Shown: positions 24,859 through 34,650 of the stretch, one piece after another
Numbering within the stretch: position 1 is the stretch's first letter
Layout of the letters: each line of letters starts with the position of its first letter
NCBI GenBank assembly: GCA_012840975.1
Contig: DUVP01000010.1
Span: forward strand, 40,853-104,852
DNA length: 64,000 nt
Direction of reading: 5' to 3'
Source: Mogibacterium sp.
GTDB lineage: Bacteria; Bacillota; Clostridia; Peptostreptococcales; Anaerovoracaceae
Notes under the pieces: generated by a model
The model's database searches: none
Told to the model about the DNA's origin: nothing
What the model saw: only the letters and a program-made list of their open reading frames with translations
Translations under genes and position numbers: made by a program

Positions 24859-25178
24859 ATCTATTTTCTTTCATTTTTTTTCGTTGTTTCAATAATTTTA
24901 TACCTTGAAACGAGAAGCGTCAACAATAATGAAAAAATAATCCAAATGAGATATAATTGTACAATATACTCAAAAATATGCTAAAATGAGATGTTGCTAA
25001 AACCAAATTTTTGATGTGTAAAAAGTTCAAGTTTTAGTAATAATATTCTAGAAATGTTTTTCGAACTTGTATTGAAAAAAGCTGGATTGATTAATGTATC
25101 TTTTTCAATTGTATTTTATAAACTTAATAAACCACTCAAGATTAATAAAGTAAACAATCAAAAAAAGGAGTTAAAAAT
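24859..25178. other. 320-base gene-free region before ileS
   Basis: Very AT-rich. It holds the putative ileS promoter (24957-24987), an inverted repeat AAGTTC (25023-25028)/GAACTT (25063-25068), and the ileS ribosome binding site AAAAAAGGAG just before ATG 25179. I searched by eye for the T-box signature GGTGGNACCGCG and its terminator and found neither. A short open frame beginning at 25054 runs into ileS in another frame and is not a gene. Confidence 0.6.
24957..24987 (+). promoter_or_regulatory. Putative promoter of ileS
   Basis: TTGTAC (24957-24962) and TAAAAT (24982-24987) are 19 bp apart, longer than ideal, but TGC precedes the -10 (24979-24981), giving an extended -10 that tolerates this. 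The leader would be about 185 bases. Confidence 0.5.
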
Positions 25179-28100
25179 ATGTTTAAAAATTTGTCAGACA
25201 GGCCTGTTGCCGATGTTCAGAATGATCAGGTTAAGCACTGGGAAGAAATAGATCTTCTTAAACTAACCGATAAATGCAGAGAAGGAGCAAAGACCTTTGT
25301 GTTTTATGAAGGACCTCCGACAGCAAACGGACAACCGGGTATTCACCACCTTATGGCAAGGACACTCAAAGATTCTGTAAACAGATATAAGACTATGAAA
25401 GGGTATCGGGTTATGAGAAAAGGCGGATGGGATACCCACGGTCTGCCTGTTGAGATTGAAGTGGAAAAAAGGCTCGGAATGTCCGGAAAACAGGATATTG
25501 AAAAATACGGTATTAAGGAATTCAATGATCAATGTCGTCATTCAGTATTTACATATACTAATATGTGGAAAGATATGTCAGACCGAATGGGATACCTGGT
25601 TGACATGGATAACCCTTATGTCACATATTCAAATGATTATATTGAGACCGGATGGTGGATCATAAAGCAATTCTATGATGCAGGTCTGATTTATGAGGGA
25701 CATAAAATACTGCCTTATTGTCCGAGGTGCGGAACCGGACTGGCTTCACATGAAGTTGCTCAAGGTTACAAGGATGTAAAAGTTAACTCAATCACTACTA
25801 AATTTAAAAGAAAAGGAACTGAAAACGAGTTTTTCCTCGGATGGACAACAACACCGTGGACGGTGCCGGCTAACGTAGCTATTGCTGTCGGTCCGAATAT
25901 TGAATATGCCAAGGCTAAGATGACATCCGGTGATAATAAAGGCAATTATATGTGGGTTGCCACAAATCTTGCCGAAAGTGTTTTTGGTGATGATGAGTAT
26001 GAAATTGTTGAAACAATTAAAGGAAAAGACATGATCGGTTGGGAATATGAGCAGCTGATGCCGTTTTGTGTTCCGGAGAAGGGAAAGAAAGCTTTTGTCC
26101 TCGTGGGTATGGACTATGTTTCTGATAAAGACGGTACCGGTCTCGTTCATACAGCACCTGCATTCGGTGAGGATGACTATCAGTGCGGAGTGGAATATGG
26201 ACTTGCCTTCCTTCAGCCTGTCGATGAAAGAGGTCTTTTTACAGAGACTCCTTGGGCAGGTCGATTTATCATGGAAGAAGGTCTCGATATAGAGATTATG
26301 AAACATCTGGCATCTGAAGATAAAATTTATTCGAAACAAAAACTTGAACATAACTATCCGCATTGCTGGAGATGTGCAACACCTCTCGTATACTATGCAC
26401 ATAAATCATGGTATATAGAGATGACAAAGCTTAAAGATGATCTTGTAGCCAATAATAATACCGTTAACTGGTTTCCTCCTTATGTAGGAGTGAAGAGATT
26501 CGGTAACTGGCTGGCCGAAGTTAAAGACTGGGCTATAAGCAGATCAAGATACTGGGGAACACCGATTCCGATTTGGATCTGTGAATGCGGAGAACAGAAA
26601 TGCATTGGGTCTGTAGATGAATTAATTGCAAATGCCAATCAGGATATCGATAGAAGTCTGGATCTTCACAGACCATATGTAGACGACGTTACTATCACCT
26701 GTTCGAAATGTGGCAAAGAAATGCATAGAATACCTGATGTAATGGATTGCTGGTTTGACTCCGGAATTATGCCTTACGCACAGTGGCATTATCCGTTTGA
26801 GCATGCAGATAACTTTGACGATGAACTCTTCCCTGCAGACTTTATTTGTGAGGGTATAGACCAGACGAGAGGGTGGTTCTATTCATTGATGGCGGTCTCT
26901 ACATTTATTAAAAAGAGTGCACCATACAAGAATGTTTTGGTTAACGATCTTATTCTTGATAAAGAAGGGAAGAAAATGTCAAAGCATCTCGGTAACACAG
27001 TTTCGCCTTTTAAGATGCTTGATAAATACGGTGCAGATGCACTCAGATGGTACCTGGTTTACACATCGCCTGCATGGACACCTACAAAATTTGATGAAGA
27101 CGGAGTAAAAGACGTCATAAGTAAAGTGTTTAATACATTAAGGAACGCATATAACTTCTTTACTTTATATGCAAATATTGACCAAGTTACACCGGATATG
27201 CTTGACATCTCATATGATCAACGACCTGAACTCGACAGGTGGATAATTTCAAAATACAACAAGCTAATCAGATCTACTACTGAATCGATGGATGTTTACG
27301 ACCACATGAGAACTGTTAGAGCTATCAGTGAATTTATAGTTGAGGATCTTTCAAATTGGTATATTAGAAGAGCGAGAAGAAGATTCTTTGCTGAAGGAAT
27401 GGAAGATGATAAGAAAGCTGCATATGCGACAACTTTAGAAATACTTGTAGGTGTAGCCAAAATGATGGCTCCTATAGCACCGTTTATCTCCGATGAGATA
27501 TATACAAAACTTACAGGTGATCTAACAGTTCATACTGCTTTATATCCTGAATGTGATTCTTCCCTTATAGACGAGAAAGCTGAGGAAAGAATGGATCTTG
27601 TCAGAATTCTCGTAAACTTAGGAAGAAGCACAAGAGAGCAGGAAAAACTCAAAGTAAGACAGCCTCTTAACAGTGTTATTGTTGATGGAGCTTACAAATC
27701 AATTATTGAGGACCTGACAGATTTAATTGAAGAAGAACTTAATGTAAAGACAGTTACATTTGAAGATAATCTTGATAAATTTATGAACTATTCAATTAAA
27801 CCTAACTTCAGGACAGCAGGTCCTAAATTTGGAAAAGGAATCAAGGAGTTTTCTTCAAAACTGGCTGAGCTCGATGCAAGAGCAACAATATCAAAGATTT
27901 CATCTGAAGGTTCTATTACATTGGAAATTGATGGCAATGAAGTTGAAGTTACAGAGGATCTTCTTGATATAAGGATTTCGGCAAAAGAAGGTTTTGCAGT
28001 CGGTATGGATAATAATGTGTTTACAATTCTTGATACAACCCTTACACAGGAACTGATTGAGCAAGGCTATGTGAGAGAATTCATATCAAAGATCCAGCAG

Positions 28101-28301
28101 TTGCGTAAGCAGATAGACCTCGACATGATGGATCAGATACGTATTGAGATCGATGCTGATGAAGAAATATCAAAAGCTGTTGAGGATGCAAAAGACTTTA
28201 TAATGAATGAAACAATAGCGGTAGAAATAATTTCAAAGAAGAGCTTACCTGAATTTGATATTAACGGACATAAAACAGGAATTAATATTCAAAAGGTATA
28301 A
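25179..28301 (+). CDS. ileS: Isoleucyl-tRNA synthetase, type 2 (eukaryote-like)
   Basis: 1040 residues. The HIGH region reads PPTANGQPGIHHLMAR near 45-60, and GWDTHGLPVEIEVEK follows near 84-98. KMSKS is KKMSKHLGNTVSP near 596. The length, the modified HIGH box and the C-terminal anticodon-binding region without the zinc domain of classical bacterial IleRS match the type-2 class also found in eukaryotes and some bacteria. Type-2 enzymes are typically poorly inhibited by mupirocin. It charges tRNA-Ile and edits valine. No T-box precedes it. The downstream rlmN begins 10 bases after its stop. Confidence 0.93.
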   Translation: MFKNLSDRPVADVQNDQVKHWEEIDLLKLTDKCREGAKTFVFYEGPPTANGQPGIHHLMARTLKDSVNRYKTMKGYRVMRKGGWDTHGLPVEIEVEKRLGMSGKQDIEKYGIKEFNDQCRHSVFTYTNMWKDMSDRMGYLVDMDNPYVTYSNDYIETGWWIIKQFYDAGLIYEGHKILPYCPRCGTGLASHEVAQGYKDVKVNSITTKFKRKGTENEFFLGWTTTPWTVPANVAIAVGPNIEYAKAKMTSGDNKGNYMWVATNLAESVFGDDEYEIVETIKGKDMIGWEYEQLMPFCVPEKGKKAFVLVGMDYVSDKDGTGLVHTAPAFGEDDYQCGVEYGLAFLQPVDERGLFTETPWAGRFIMEEGLDIEIMKHLASEDKIYSKQKLEHNYPHCWRCATPLVYYAHKSWYIEMTKLKDDLVANNNTVNWFPPYVGVKRFGNWLAEVKDWAISRSRYWGTPIPIWICECGEQKCIGSVDELIANANQDIDRSLDLHRPYVDDVTITCSKCGKEMHRIPDVMDCWFDSGIMPYAQWHYPFEHADNFDDELFPADFICEGIDQTRGWFYSLMAVSTFIKKSAPYKNVLVNDLILDKEGKKMSKHLGNTVSPFKMLDKYGADALRWYLVYTSPAWTPTKFDEDGVKDVISKVFNTLRNAYNFFTLYANIDQVTPDMLDISYDQRPELDRWIISKYNKLIRSTTESMDVYDHMRTVRAISEFIVEDLSNWYIRRARRRFFAEGMEDDKKAAYATTLEILVGVAKMMAPIAPFISDEIYTKLTGDLTVHTALYPECDSSLIDEKAEERMDLVRILVNLGRSTREQEKLKVRQPLNSVIVDGAYKSIIEDLTDLIEEELNVKTVTFEDNLDKFMNYSIKPNFRTAGPKFGKGIKEFSSKLAELDARATISKISSEGSITLEIDGNEVEVTEDLLDIRISAKEGFAVGMDNNVFTILDTTLTQELIEQGYVREFISKIQQLRKQIDLDMMDQIRIEIDADEEISKAVEDAKDFIMNETIAVEIISKKSLPEFDINGHKTGINIQKV

Positions 28302-28311
28302 AAAGTTTTTA

Positions 28312-29346
28312 ATGTTAAGTAGTTACGAGGATAAGCTGAATATACTTTCCTTTAGTCATACAGAACTTTCCGAAATTGTTGCATCACTAGGAGAAAAGCC
28401 TTTTCGAGGCAGGCAGATTTTCGGCTGGCTTGCAAAGGGTGTGGAAACTTTTGAGGAAATGACTAATTTACCGTCAAGACTAATCAAAAGTCTCAAAGAG
28501 CACTATTTCATAGGCTTGCCTGATGTTGAAAAAACGCAAAAGTCAAAAGACGGAACGATAAAATGCCTATATGAGTTTGATGATGCTGTAAGAGTTGAAG
28601 CTGTTTTTATGAAATACAGCTATGGAAATTCTTTGTGTATATCTTCTCAGGCAGGTTGTAAAATGGGATGCACCTTTTGTGCTTCAACTATGAATGGACT
28701 TGAGAGAAGCCTGACTTCAGGAGAAATGTTGGGACAGGTTCTCAAAATGGTAAAAATAACAGGAGAGGATATAAGACATATCGTTGTTATGGGAATGGGT
28801 GAACCTTTCGATAATTATGATGAATTGTCAAAATTTCTGAAGCTTATACATGATGAGAATGGTTATGGCATAGGTTACAGAAATATCACTGTTTCAACTT
28901 GCGGTATTATACCGGCTATAAATCGTTTCGCAGAAGATTTTCCTCAGGTGAATCTTGCAATATCCCTGCATGCATCAAATGATGAAGTAAGAAGAAAACT
29001 GATGCCGATTGCTTCAATTTATAAATTTGATGATTTGATAGATGTAAGTAAATCTTACACCGTAAAAACCGGCAGGCGTATCACATTTGAATATTCCTTA
29101 ATAAAGGGTGTTAATGATTCCGTTGAAGATGCCGAGCGCCTTGCAAAATATCTAAAAGGCTGGCTTGCACATGTCAACCTTATACCTTTGAATAAAGTAA
29201 AGGAACGAAAATACGAAGCAACAGGAGAGAATACAATAAGAACATTCAAGGAAATCCTTGAAATACGAGGTATTCCTGTCACCATCAGAAGAACTTTGGG
29301 AAATGATATCGATGCCGCATGCGGACAGCTTAGAAGAGGACGTTAG
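28312..29346 (+). CDS. rlmN: 23S rRNA/tRNA adenine-C2 methyltransferase RlmN
   Basis: 344 residues from ATG 28312. The radical-SAM CxxxCxxC motif is C116-C120-C123 (QAGCKMGCTFCAS), and the second catalytic Cys lies near the C-terminus in AACGQLR (about 337). GMGEPFDNYD near 156 is another family mark. It methylates A2503 of 23S rRNA and A37 of some tRNAs by a ping-pong radical mechanism. It lies between ileS and plsX. Confidence 0.92.
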   Translation: MLSSYEDKLNILSFSHTELSEIVASLGEKPFRGRQIFGWLAKGVETFEEMTNLPSRLIKSLKEHYFIGLPDVEKTQKSKDGTIKCLYEFDDAVRVEAVFMKYSYGNSLCISSQAGCKMGCTFCASTMNGLERSLTSGEMLGQVLKMVKITGEDIRHIVVMGMGEPFDNYDELSKFLKLIHDENGYGIGYRNITVSTCGIIPAINRFAEDFPQVNLAISLHASNDEVRRKLMPIASIYKFDDLIDVSKSYTVKTGRRITFEYSLIKGVNDSVEDAERLAKYLKGWLAHVNLIPLNKVKERKYEATGENTIRTFKEILEIRGIPVTIRRTLGNDIDAACGQLRRGR

Positions 29347-29363
29347 GTGTCGGAGGAGGGGTT

Positions 29364-30371
29364 ATGAGAATTTTATTGGACGGCATGGGAGGAGATTATT
29401 CTCCTGTTGAAGTCGTTAAAGGTGCAATAAAAGCTGCAGAAGAAATAAAAGAAACCATTGCAATAATCGGTCCTGAGAAAGAAATAGCCAGACTTCTCAA
29501 GAAGAATTCCTGTAAGGCTGATAATATTGAGATTATAAATGCAACTGAAGTTATAACAAATTGCGATGCACCGGCTATGGCCATAAAAAGAAAAAAGGAC
29601 TCGACTATAGTAAAAGGTATGCGTATGCTTAAAGATGGTGAAGGAGATGCATTTATCTCAGCCGGAAGTACAGGCGCTCTTTTAAGCGGAGGTCTTCTTA
29701 TACTTGGAAGAATAAGAGGCATTAAAAGACCTGCTATCGCAGCATGGGTTCCGAAAATCGGCAAAAGCGGAACAACACTTCTGCTCGATTGCGGTGCAAA
29801 TGTAGATAGTAAACCTGAGTATATTCTTCAGAACGGAATTATGGGAAGTATGTTCGTTCAGGGTGTTAAAGGCATTAACGATCCTTCTGTAGGCTTATTG
29901 AATATAGGAGCTGAACCTGAAAAAGGCGATGAACTGCATAAACAGGCTTATGATAAACTTTTGAACAGCTCTGTTAATTTTGCGGGTAATGTTGAAGGAC
30001 GCGATGTTATAACAACCGATCTCGATGTTATCGCGACAGATGGTTTCTCCGGGAATATTTTTATTAAGAGTTCTGAAGGAGTTGCACTTGCCATTATGGG
30101 AAGAATAAAAGAAAAAATGACTGACGGACTGGCAGCAAAAGCAGGAGCTCTTCTTTCATATACTAAGCTGAAAGAAGTAAAGAAAGAGTTTAATTACTCA
30201 GAGGCCGGAGCTGCACCTATTCTGGGATTGAAAGCACCTGTTCTTAAGTTACATGGAAATTCAAAAGCACGGGATTTCTATTATGCAATAATTCAGGCAG
30301 TGCCTTATGTAGAGAAGCAGGTTACGGAAATGATAACAGATGCAGTAAATAAAAATAAAAAATGGTTCTAA
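29364..30371 (+). CDS. plsX: Phosphate acyltransferase PlsX
   Basis: 335 residues. MRILLDGMGGDYSP at the N-terminus, SAGSTGALLSGG near 97-108, and DGFSGNIFIKSSEG near 225-238 are PlsX signatures. It makes acyl-phosphate from acyl-ACP, the donor used by PlsY. A GGAGGAGGGG site precedes the ATG. The acpP gene that commonly lies between plsX and rnc is absent: rnc begins 16 bases after the stop. The acyl chain acceptor enzyme PlsY is encoded 6.5 kb downstream as part of a fusion. Confidence 0.93.
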   Translation: MRILLDGMGGDYSPVEVVKGAIKAAEEIKETIAIIGPEKEIARLLKKNSCKADNIEIINATEVITNCDAPAMAIKRKKDSTIVKGMRMLKDGEGDAFISAGSTGALLSGGLLILGRIRGIKRPAIAAWVPKIGKSGTTLLLDCGANVDSKPEYILQNGIMGSMFVQGVKGINDPSVGLLNIGAEPEKGDELHKQAYDKLLNSSVNFAGNVEGRDVITTDLDVIATDGFSGNIFIKSSEGVALAIMGRIKEKMTDGLAAKAGALLSYTKLKEVKKEFNYSEAGAAPILGLKAPVLKLHGNSKARDFYYAIIQAVPYVEKQVTEMITDAVNKNKKWF

Positions 30372-30387
30372 TATACCAAGTTAATAT

Positions 30388-31077
30388 ATGAAAAAAAAAG
30401 AGTTGTTAGATATTATTGAATATGAATTCAATAATCTGGATCTGCTTAAAAGAGCCTTAACCCACAGTTCATTCGCATCCGAAAAAGGAATGAGTTATGA
30501 CTTTAATAATGAAAGACTCGAGTTTATTGGAGATGCATATATAGATGCTGTTGTAGGTGCTAAGCTTTTTTTAATAATGAATACAGCACAAGAAGGGATC
30601 TTATCCAGAACCAGGGCAAGTATTGTTTGCGAAGAATCTCTAGCTGATGTCGCTCGAAGTATAAACCTGGGTAAATATCTATATCTGGGTAAAGGTGAAG
30701 ATCTAAGTGGCGGAAGGGATAAAGATTCAATTCTTGCTGATGCATTGGAAGCTCTTTTTGGAGCAATAATTCTGGATGGAGGTTTTGAAGAAGGTAACAG
30801 AGTGATCTTAAATCTTCTTGAAAGCAAGATAAGACTCGCAGTTAAGGGAAAACTCAACAAGGACTTTAAGACAAAGCTTCAGGAAATAGTACAGGAGAAG
30901 TACCAGACTGTGAGGATTAATTATGTCTTAAAATCGGAAACAGGTCCGGATCACGATAAGATGTTTACAGTTGATGTAGTTTTAGAGGATAAAATATTAG
31001 GTACAGGAGAAGGCAAGAGTAAAGCTAAAGCCGAGCAGGCTGCTGCCAGAGATGTTCTGTTGAAAGGGGAAATATAG
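30388..31077 (+). CDS. rnc: Ribonuclease III
   Basis: 229 residues. The endonuclease domain carries the signature NERLEFIGDAYIDAVV (41-56), with catalytic acidic residues E45 and D49, and DALEALFGAIILDGG near 116-130. The dsRNA-binding domain spans about 158-228 (DFKTKLQEIVQEKY...GKSKAKAEQAAARDVL). It processes rRNA precursors and other structured RNA. It is followed directly by smc. Confidence 0.94.
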   Translation: MKKKELLDIIEYEFNNLDLLKRALTHSSFASEKGMSYDFNNERLEFIGDAYIDAVVGAKLFLIMNTAQEGILSRTRASIVCEESLADVARSINLGKYLYLGKGEDLSGGRDKDSILADALEALFGAIILDGGFEEGNRVILNLLESKIRLAVKGKLNKDFKTKLQEIVQEKYQTVRINYVLKSETGPDHDKMFTVDVVLEDKILGTGEGKSKAKAEQAAARDVLLKGEI

Positions 31078-34000
31078 TTGTATTTCAAAAGAATTGAATT
31101 ACAGGGGTTTAAATCATTTGCCGATCCTGTATCAATCGAACTTAATGATGGAGTAACATGTATAATCGGACCTAATGGTAGCGGAAAGAGCAATATCAGC
31201 GATGCTCTCAGATGGGTGCTTGGCGAACAAAGTTCAAAGCAGCTCCGTGGAAACAAGATGCAGGATGTTATTTTCGCTGGCACAGCTACAAGAAAACCTC
31301 GCGGAATGGCAGAGGTATCTCTTGTAATTGATAACTCAACCGGAATACTTCCTCTTGAATACACTGAAGTAGTAGTTACAAGAAGGATGTACAGATCAGG
31401 TGAAAGCGAATATCTTATTAACGGTAATCAATGCAGATTAAGAGATGTCCGTGAGTTATTTATGGATACGGGAATCGGAGTTGAAGGTTATTCCATAATC
31501 GGTCAAGGGAAGATAGCGGATATTGTTAGCATAAAACCTGAAAATCGAAGAAGAATTTTTGAAGAAGCAGCCGGAATTGTTTTATATAAAAGCAGGAAGG
31601 CCGATGCAGAAACAAAATTAAAATCAGCAACTGACAATATTGAAAGAGTTAGGGATATTATTGCTGAGATCGAATCGAGGATAGATGGGCTGAAAGATGC
31701 ATCAGAGAAAGCAAGAGAATTTATTGAGTTAAGAGATAAGTATAAAGTTCTCGGTATTAACATAATTCTTCATACTCTGGGAAGTCTTACGAAGAGCATT
31801 AATGAAGGGACAGAAGAGCTTGAAGAAATTCAGTCAAGGCTTATCGACGCTGAAGTAAGAAGTAGATTGCTCAACGAAAATATAGAGATACAAAGAGAAA
31901 ATGATTCTGAATACAGCATTGAATATGATGAAGCAAATCACTTATTAATTTCAAAAATCGATGAGTTGAATACTATTTTAAGTGGAGGAAAAATTAACGA
32001 AGAAAAACTTAATAATATATCTAAAGATATTTTCAGACTGTCTGAAGAGATAGAAGAGGCGGAAATAAAACTTGAGGGAGAGAAGAAGACATATGAAGGT
32101 CTTGTAGCTAATGAAAATAAACTTTCTAGAGAAACGGAATCGTTAAGACTTTCCCATAGCGATGCTGTTATTAAGTTTAATGATCATAATCAAAAATCTA
32201 TATCATTGAATATGGAAATTGAAAGTCATAAGAGTAATATGATAGATATAAACAACAAGAATGTATCCAGAAAGGCTGAAATTTCAACTCTTCAAAACTA
32301 TAAAAAAACATTATCCGATAGGGAAGAAACAATAATATGCTCTCTTTCCGGACAAAATAATAAAGATAATAATAAGCGTAAAGAATATGATCAATTACAA
32401 TCAACTTATGCAAAGAAAGAATCGTACTATAACGAAGTCAAGGAGAATATTCAATCTATTTCCGATAAGATTATATCGGTAAACCAAACTGTTGCTGTTA
32501 TTAATTCCCAAATCAATGAACTTTCGATCAAGATCAATACTGCTTCATCTCGTATGAATACTATTCAGGAGATGGAGAATAACTATGAAGGTTATAACAA
32601 TGCTGTCAGACTTCTTATGAAAAGATCAATAAATGGTGTTATCGGTACTGTTTCAGATTTAATTAGTGTTCCTGACGGATTTGAATCCGCAATTGAAACA
32701 GCACTTGGCGCTTCACTTCAAAATGTTGTATGTAAAGATGACAGTGTTGCAAAAAATGCAATAAACTGGCTCAAATCTTCAGGAGCAGGCAGAATCACTT
32801 TTTTGCCTGTTGAATCAATCACTTCAGATCTTATCCCTTTAGACCATGGAGTAATAAATTCAGCCGGTTATATCGGTATTGCTTCTGAAATAGTATCTTG
32901 TGAAAGCAAATATCAAGAAATAATCAACTCTCTTCTTTGTCGTGTTATTGTTGCTGACAATATGGATAACGCAATAAGGATTTCAAAGAAGAATATTAGA
33001 GGGTTCAAAATAGTTACAATTGAAGGTGAGATTATCAGTTCATCAGGTGCAATTACCGGGGGAAGATATGCCAATAAATCAGCAAATCTTCTAGATAGAA
33101 AAAAAGAAATATCGGAACTTGGGTTTAAAATAGAAAAATATAAAAGTGAAATAGAAGAACTTATTTCAAAAAAGAACAGTGCCGAAAATCAGGTAAGTGA
33201 TTTAGAATCCCAAAAAAACGCTGAAACTGAAAAGACGCATGAGCTTGAAATTGAGATAAATGTACTTAAATCCGATATTGAATACTTGAATAAGATTATT
33301 CAAAGTGACGAAGAGGCAAAAAAAAGATTTGAAGGTGAACTGAGTATACTTCGCGAGGATTATAACCGTGCAGAAGCTATGATTGCTGAATATGAATCGC
33401 AAATATCCGAGTCTGAGACTGTTTATGAAAAATATGAACAGGAAATTGAGCAAATGCTTATAGAAGCGGAAAATCTTAAAACTGTTATCCGGGATGACAA
33501 TGAGATAATAGTATCTCTTAAAGTAAAGCTTAGTGAACAGGAAACAAGAATTCTTTCGCAAAACGAACTTATTGAAAGAGTCAGAGACAGCATAACGGAC
33601 ATATCATCCGAAATTGAGGAAAACAAAATTTTTATTCAAAATCTTGAAAATTCAAGAAATCTTCTTACCGCAAGTGGAGAAGCTACCGACGAGAAAGAAG
33701 AACAGCTTCAAAACGAAAAAAAAGAAATTGAAGCCAGGATTTCAGAATTACTTTCTCTTATGGAAGAGAATAGAAAAGAAAACACTTCAGCTCTTAATAA
33801 GCAAAAGGAGACTCTGGAGGAAATTGAACGAATCAGAGATGAGAAATATAAGCTTGAAATGAAGACTACTCGTAATGAGACTCTCATTGAGGCGCAAAAA
33901 GAAAAACTTTGGGATGAATTTGAGGTCTCATATGCGGAGGCTCTCGATATGAAAAATCCCGATTTTGCAATTACTTCAGGAAATAAAGAAATGAGAGAGG

Positions 34001-34638
34001 TTAAGCTCAGAATGGCTGAGCTCGGTGATGTTAATATCAGTTCTATTGAAGAATACAAATCGGTGAGCAAGAGATATGAATTTATGACCGCACAGGAGGC
34101 GGATCTTACCAAGTCAATGGATGAACTTCAGGAAATAATCAGAAATATGGACAAAACCATAAGAACAAGATTTAAGGAAAATTTTGATCAGGTTGTTGTA
34201 AATTTTGAGGAAGCTTTCAAAGAACTTTTCGGTGGCGGATATGCAGAATTGAGACTTGAGGACGAATCTCAGCCTCTTGAATCCGGGATAGAAATAACTG
34301 CTCAGCCACCGGGAAAAAAACTTAAAAATATAAATCTTCTTTCAGGTGGTGAAAAAACACTGACAGCAATTGCTTTAATGTTTGCAGTTTTAAGAACAAA
34401 ACCGACACCGTTTGTTATTTTAGACGAGGTAGAGGCTGCACTTGATGAGGTAAACATTCAAAGATTCTCCGATTATTTAAGAAAATTTGATGACATACAA
34501 TTTGCATTAATAACACACCAAAAAGCAACTATGGAACGAGCGGATGTACTTTATGGTGTAACAATGCCGGAACAGGGTATCTCAAAGATGCTTTCATTAA
34601 AACTTGGTGATGATTTTGATCCTGAAGGGTTAACTTAA
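31078..34638 (+). CDS. smc: Chromosome segregation SMC ATPase
   Basis: 1186 residues starting at TTG 31078, immediately after the rnc stop, with AGGGGA upstream. Walker A GPNGSGKSN lies near 31-39, two long coiled coils flank a hinge at about 500-680, and the C-terminal head has LLSGGEKTLTAIALMFAV near 1080 and Walker B FVILDEVEAALDE near 1107. It forms condensin with ScpA and ScpB, which are not in this window. rnc-smc-ftsY is the normal Firmicute order. Confidence 0.95.
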   Translation: MYFKRIELQGFKSFADPVSIELNDGVTCIIGPNGSGKSNISDALRWVLGEQSSKQLRGNKMQDVIFAGTATRKPRGMAEVSLVIDNSTGILPLEYTEVVVTRRMYRSGESEYLINGNQCRLRDVRELFMDTGIGVEGYSIIGQGKIADIVSIKPENRRRIFEEAAGIVLYKSRKADAETKLKSATDNIERVRDIIAEIESRIDGLKDASEKAREFIELRDKYKVLGINIILHTLGSLTKSINEGTEELEEIQSRLIDAEVRSRLLNENIEIQRENDSEYSIEYDEANHLLISKIDELNTILSGGKINEEKLNNISKDIFRLSEEIEEAEIKLEGEKKTYEGLVANENKLSRETESLRLSHSDAVIKFNDHNQKSISLNMEIESHKSNMIDINNKNVSRKAEISTLQNYKKTLSDREETIICSLSGQNNKDNNKRKEYDQLQSTYAKKESYYNEVKENIQSISDKIISVNQTVAVINSQINELSIKINTASSRMNTIQEMENNYEGYNNAVRLLMKRSINGVIGTVSDLISVPDGFESAIETALGASLQNVVCKDDSVAKNAINWLKSSGAGRITFLPVESITSDLIPLDHGVINSAGYIGIASEIVSCESKYQEIINSLLCRVIVADNMDNAIRISKKNIRGFKIVTIEGEIISSSGAITGGRYANKSANLLDRKKEISELGFKIEKYKSEIEELISKKNSAENQVSDLESQKNAETEKTHELEIEINVLKSDIEYLNKIIQSDEEAKKRFEGELSILREDYNRAEAMIAEYESQISESETVYEKYEQEIEQMLIEAENLKTVIRDDNEIIVSLKVKLSEQETRILSQNELIERVRDSITDISSEIEENKIFIQNLENSRNLLTASGEATDEKEEQLQNEKKEIEARISELLSLMEENRKENTSALNKQKETLEEIERIRDEKYKLEMKTTRNETLIEAQKEKLWDEFEVSYAEALDMKNPDFAITSGNKEMREVKLRMAELGDVNISSIEEYKSVSKRYEFMTAQEADLTKSMDELQEIIRNMDKTIRTRFKENFDQVVVNFEEAFKELFGGGYAELRLEDESQPLESGIEITAQPPGKKLKNINLLSGGEKTLTAIALMFAVLRTKPTPFVILDEVEAALDEVNIQRFSDYLRKFDDIQFALITHQKATMERADVLYGVTMPEQGISKMLSLKLGDDFDPEGLT

Positions 34639-34650
34639 AAGGGAGGAAAT

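Noticed and set aside
24859..25178. T-box riboswitch before ileS
   Set aside because: No T-box consensus, no specifier-loop-like stem and no terminator/antiterminator pair found by eye.
25054..25251. Short plus-strand open frame before ileS
   Set aside because: Low-complexity AT-rich translation, no ribosome binding site, and it overlaps the real ileS start in a different frame.
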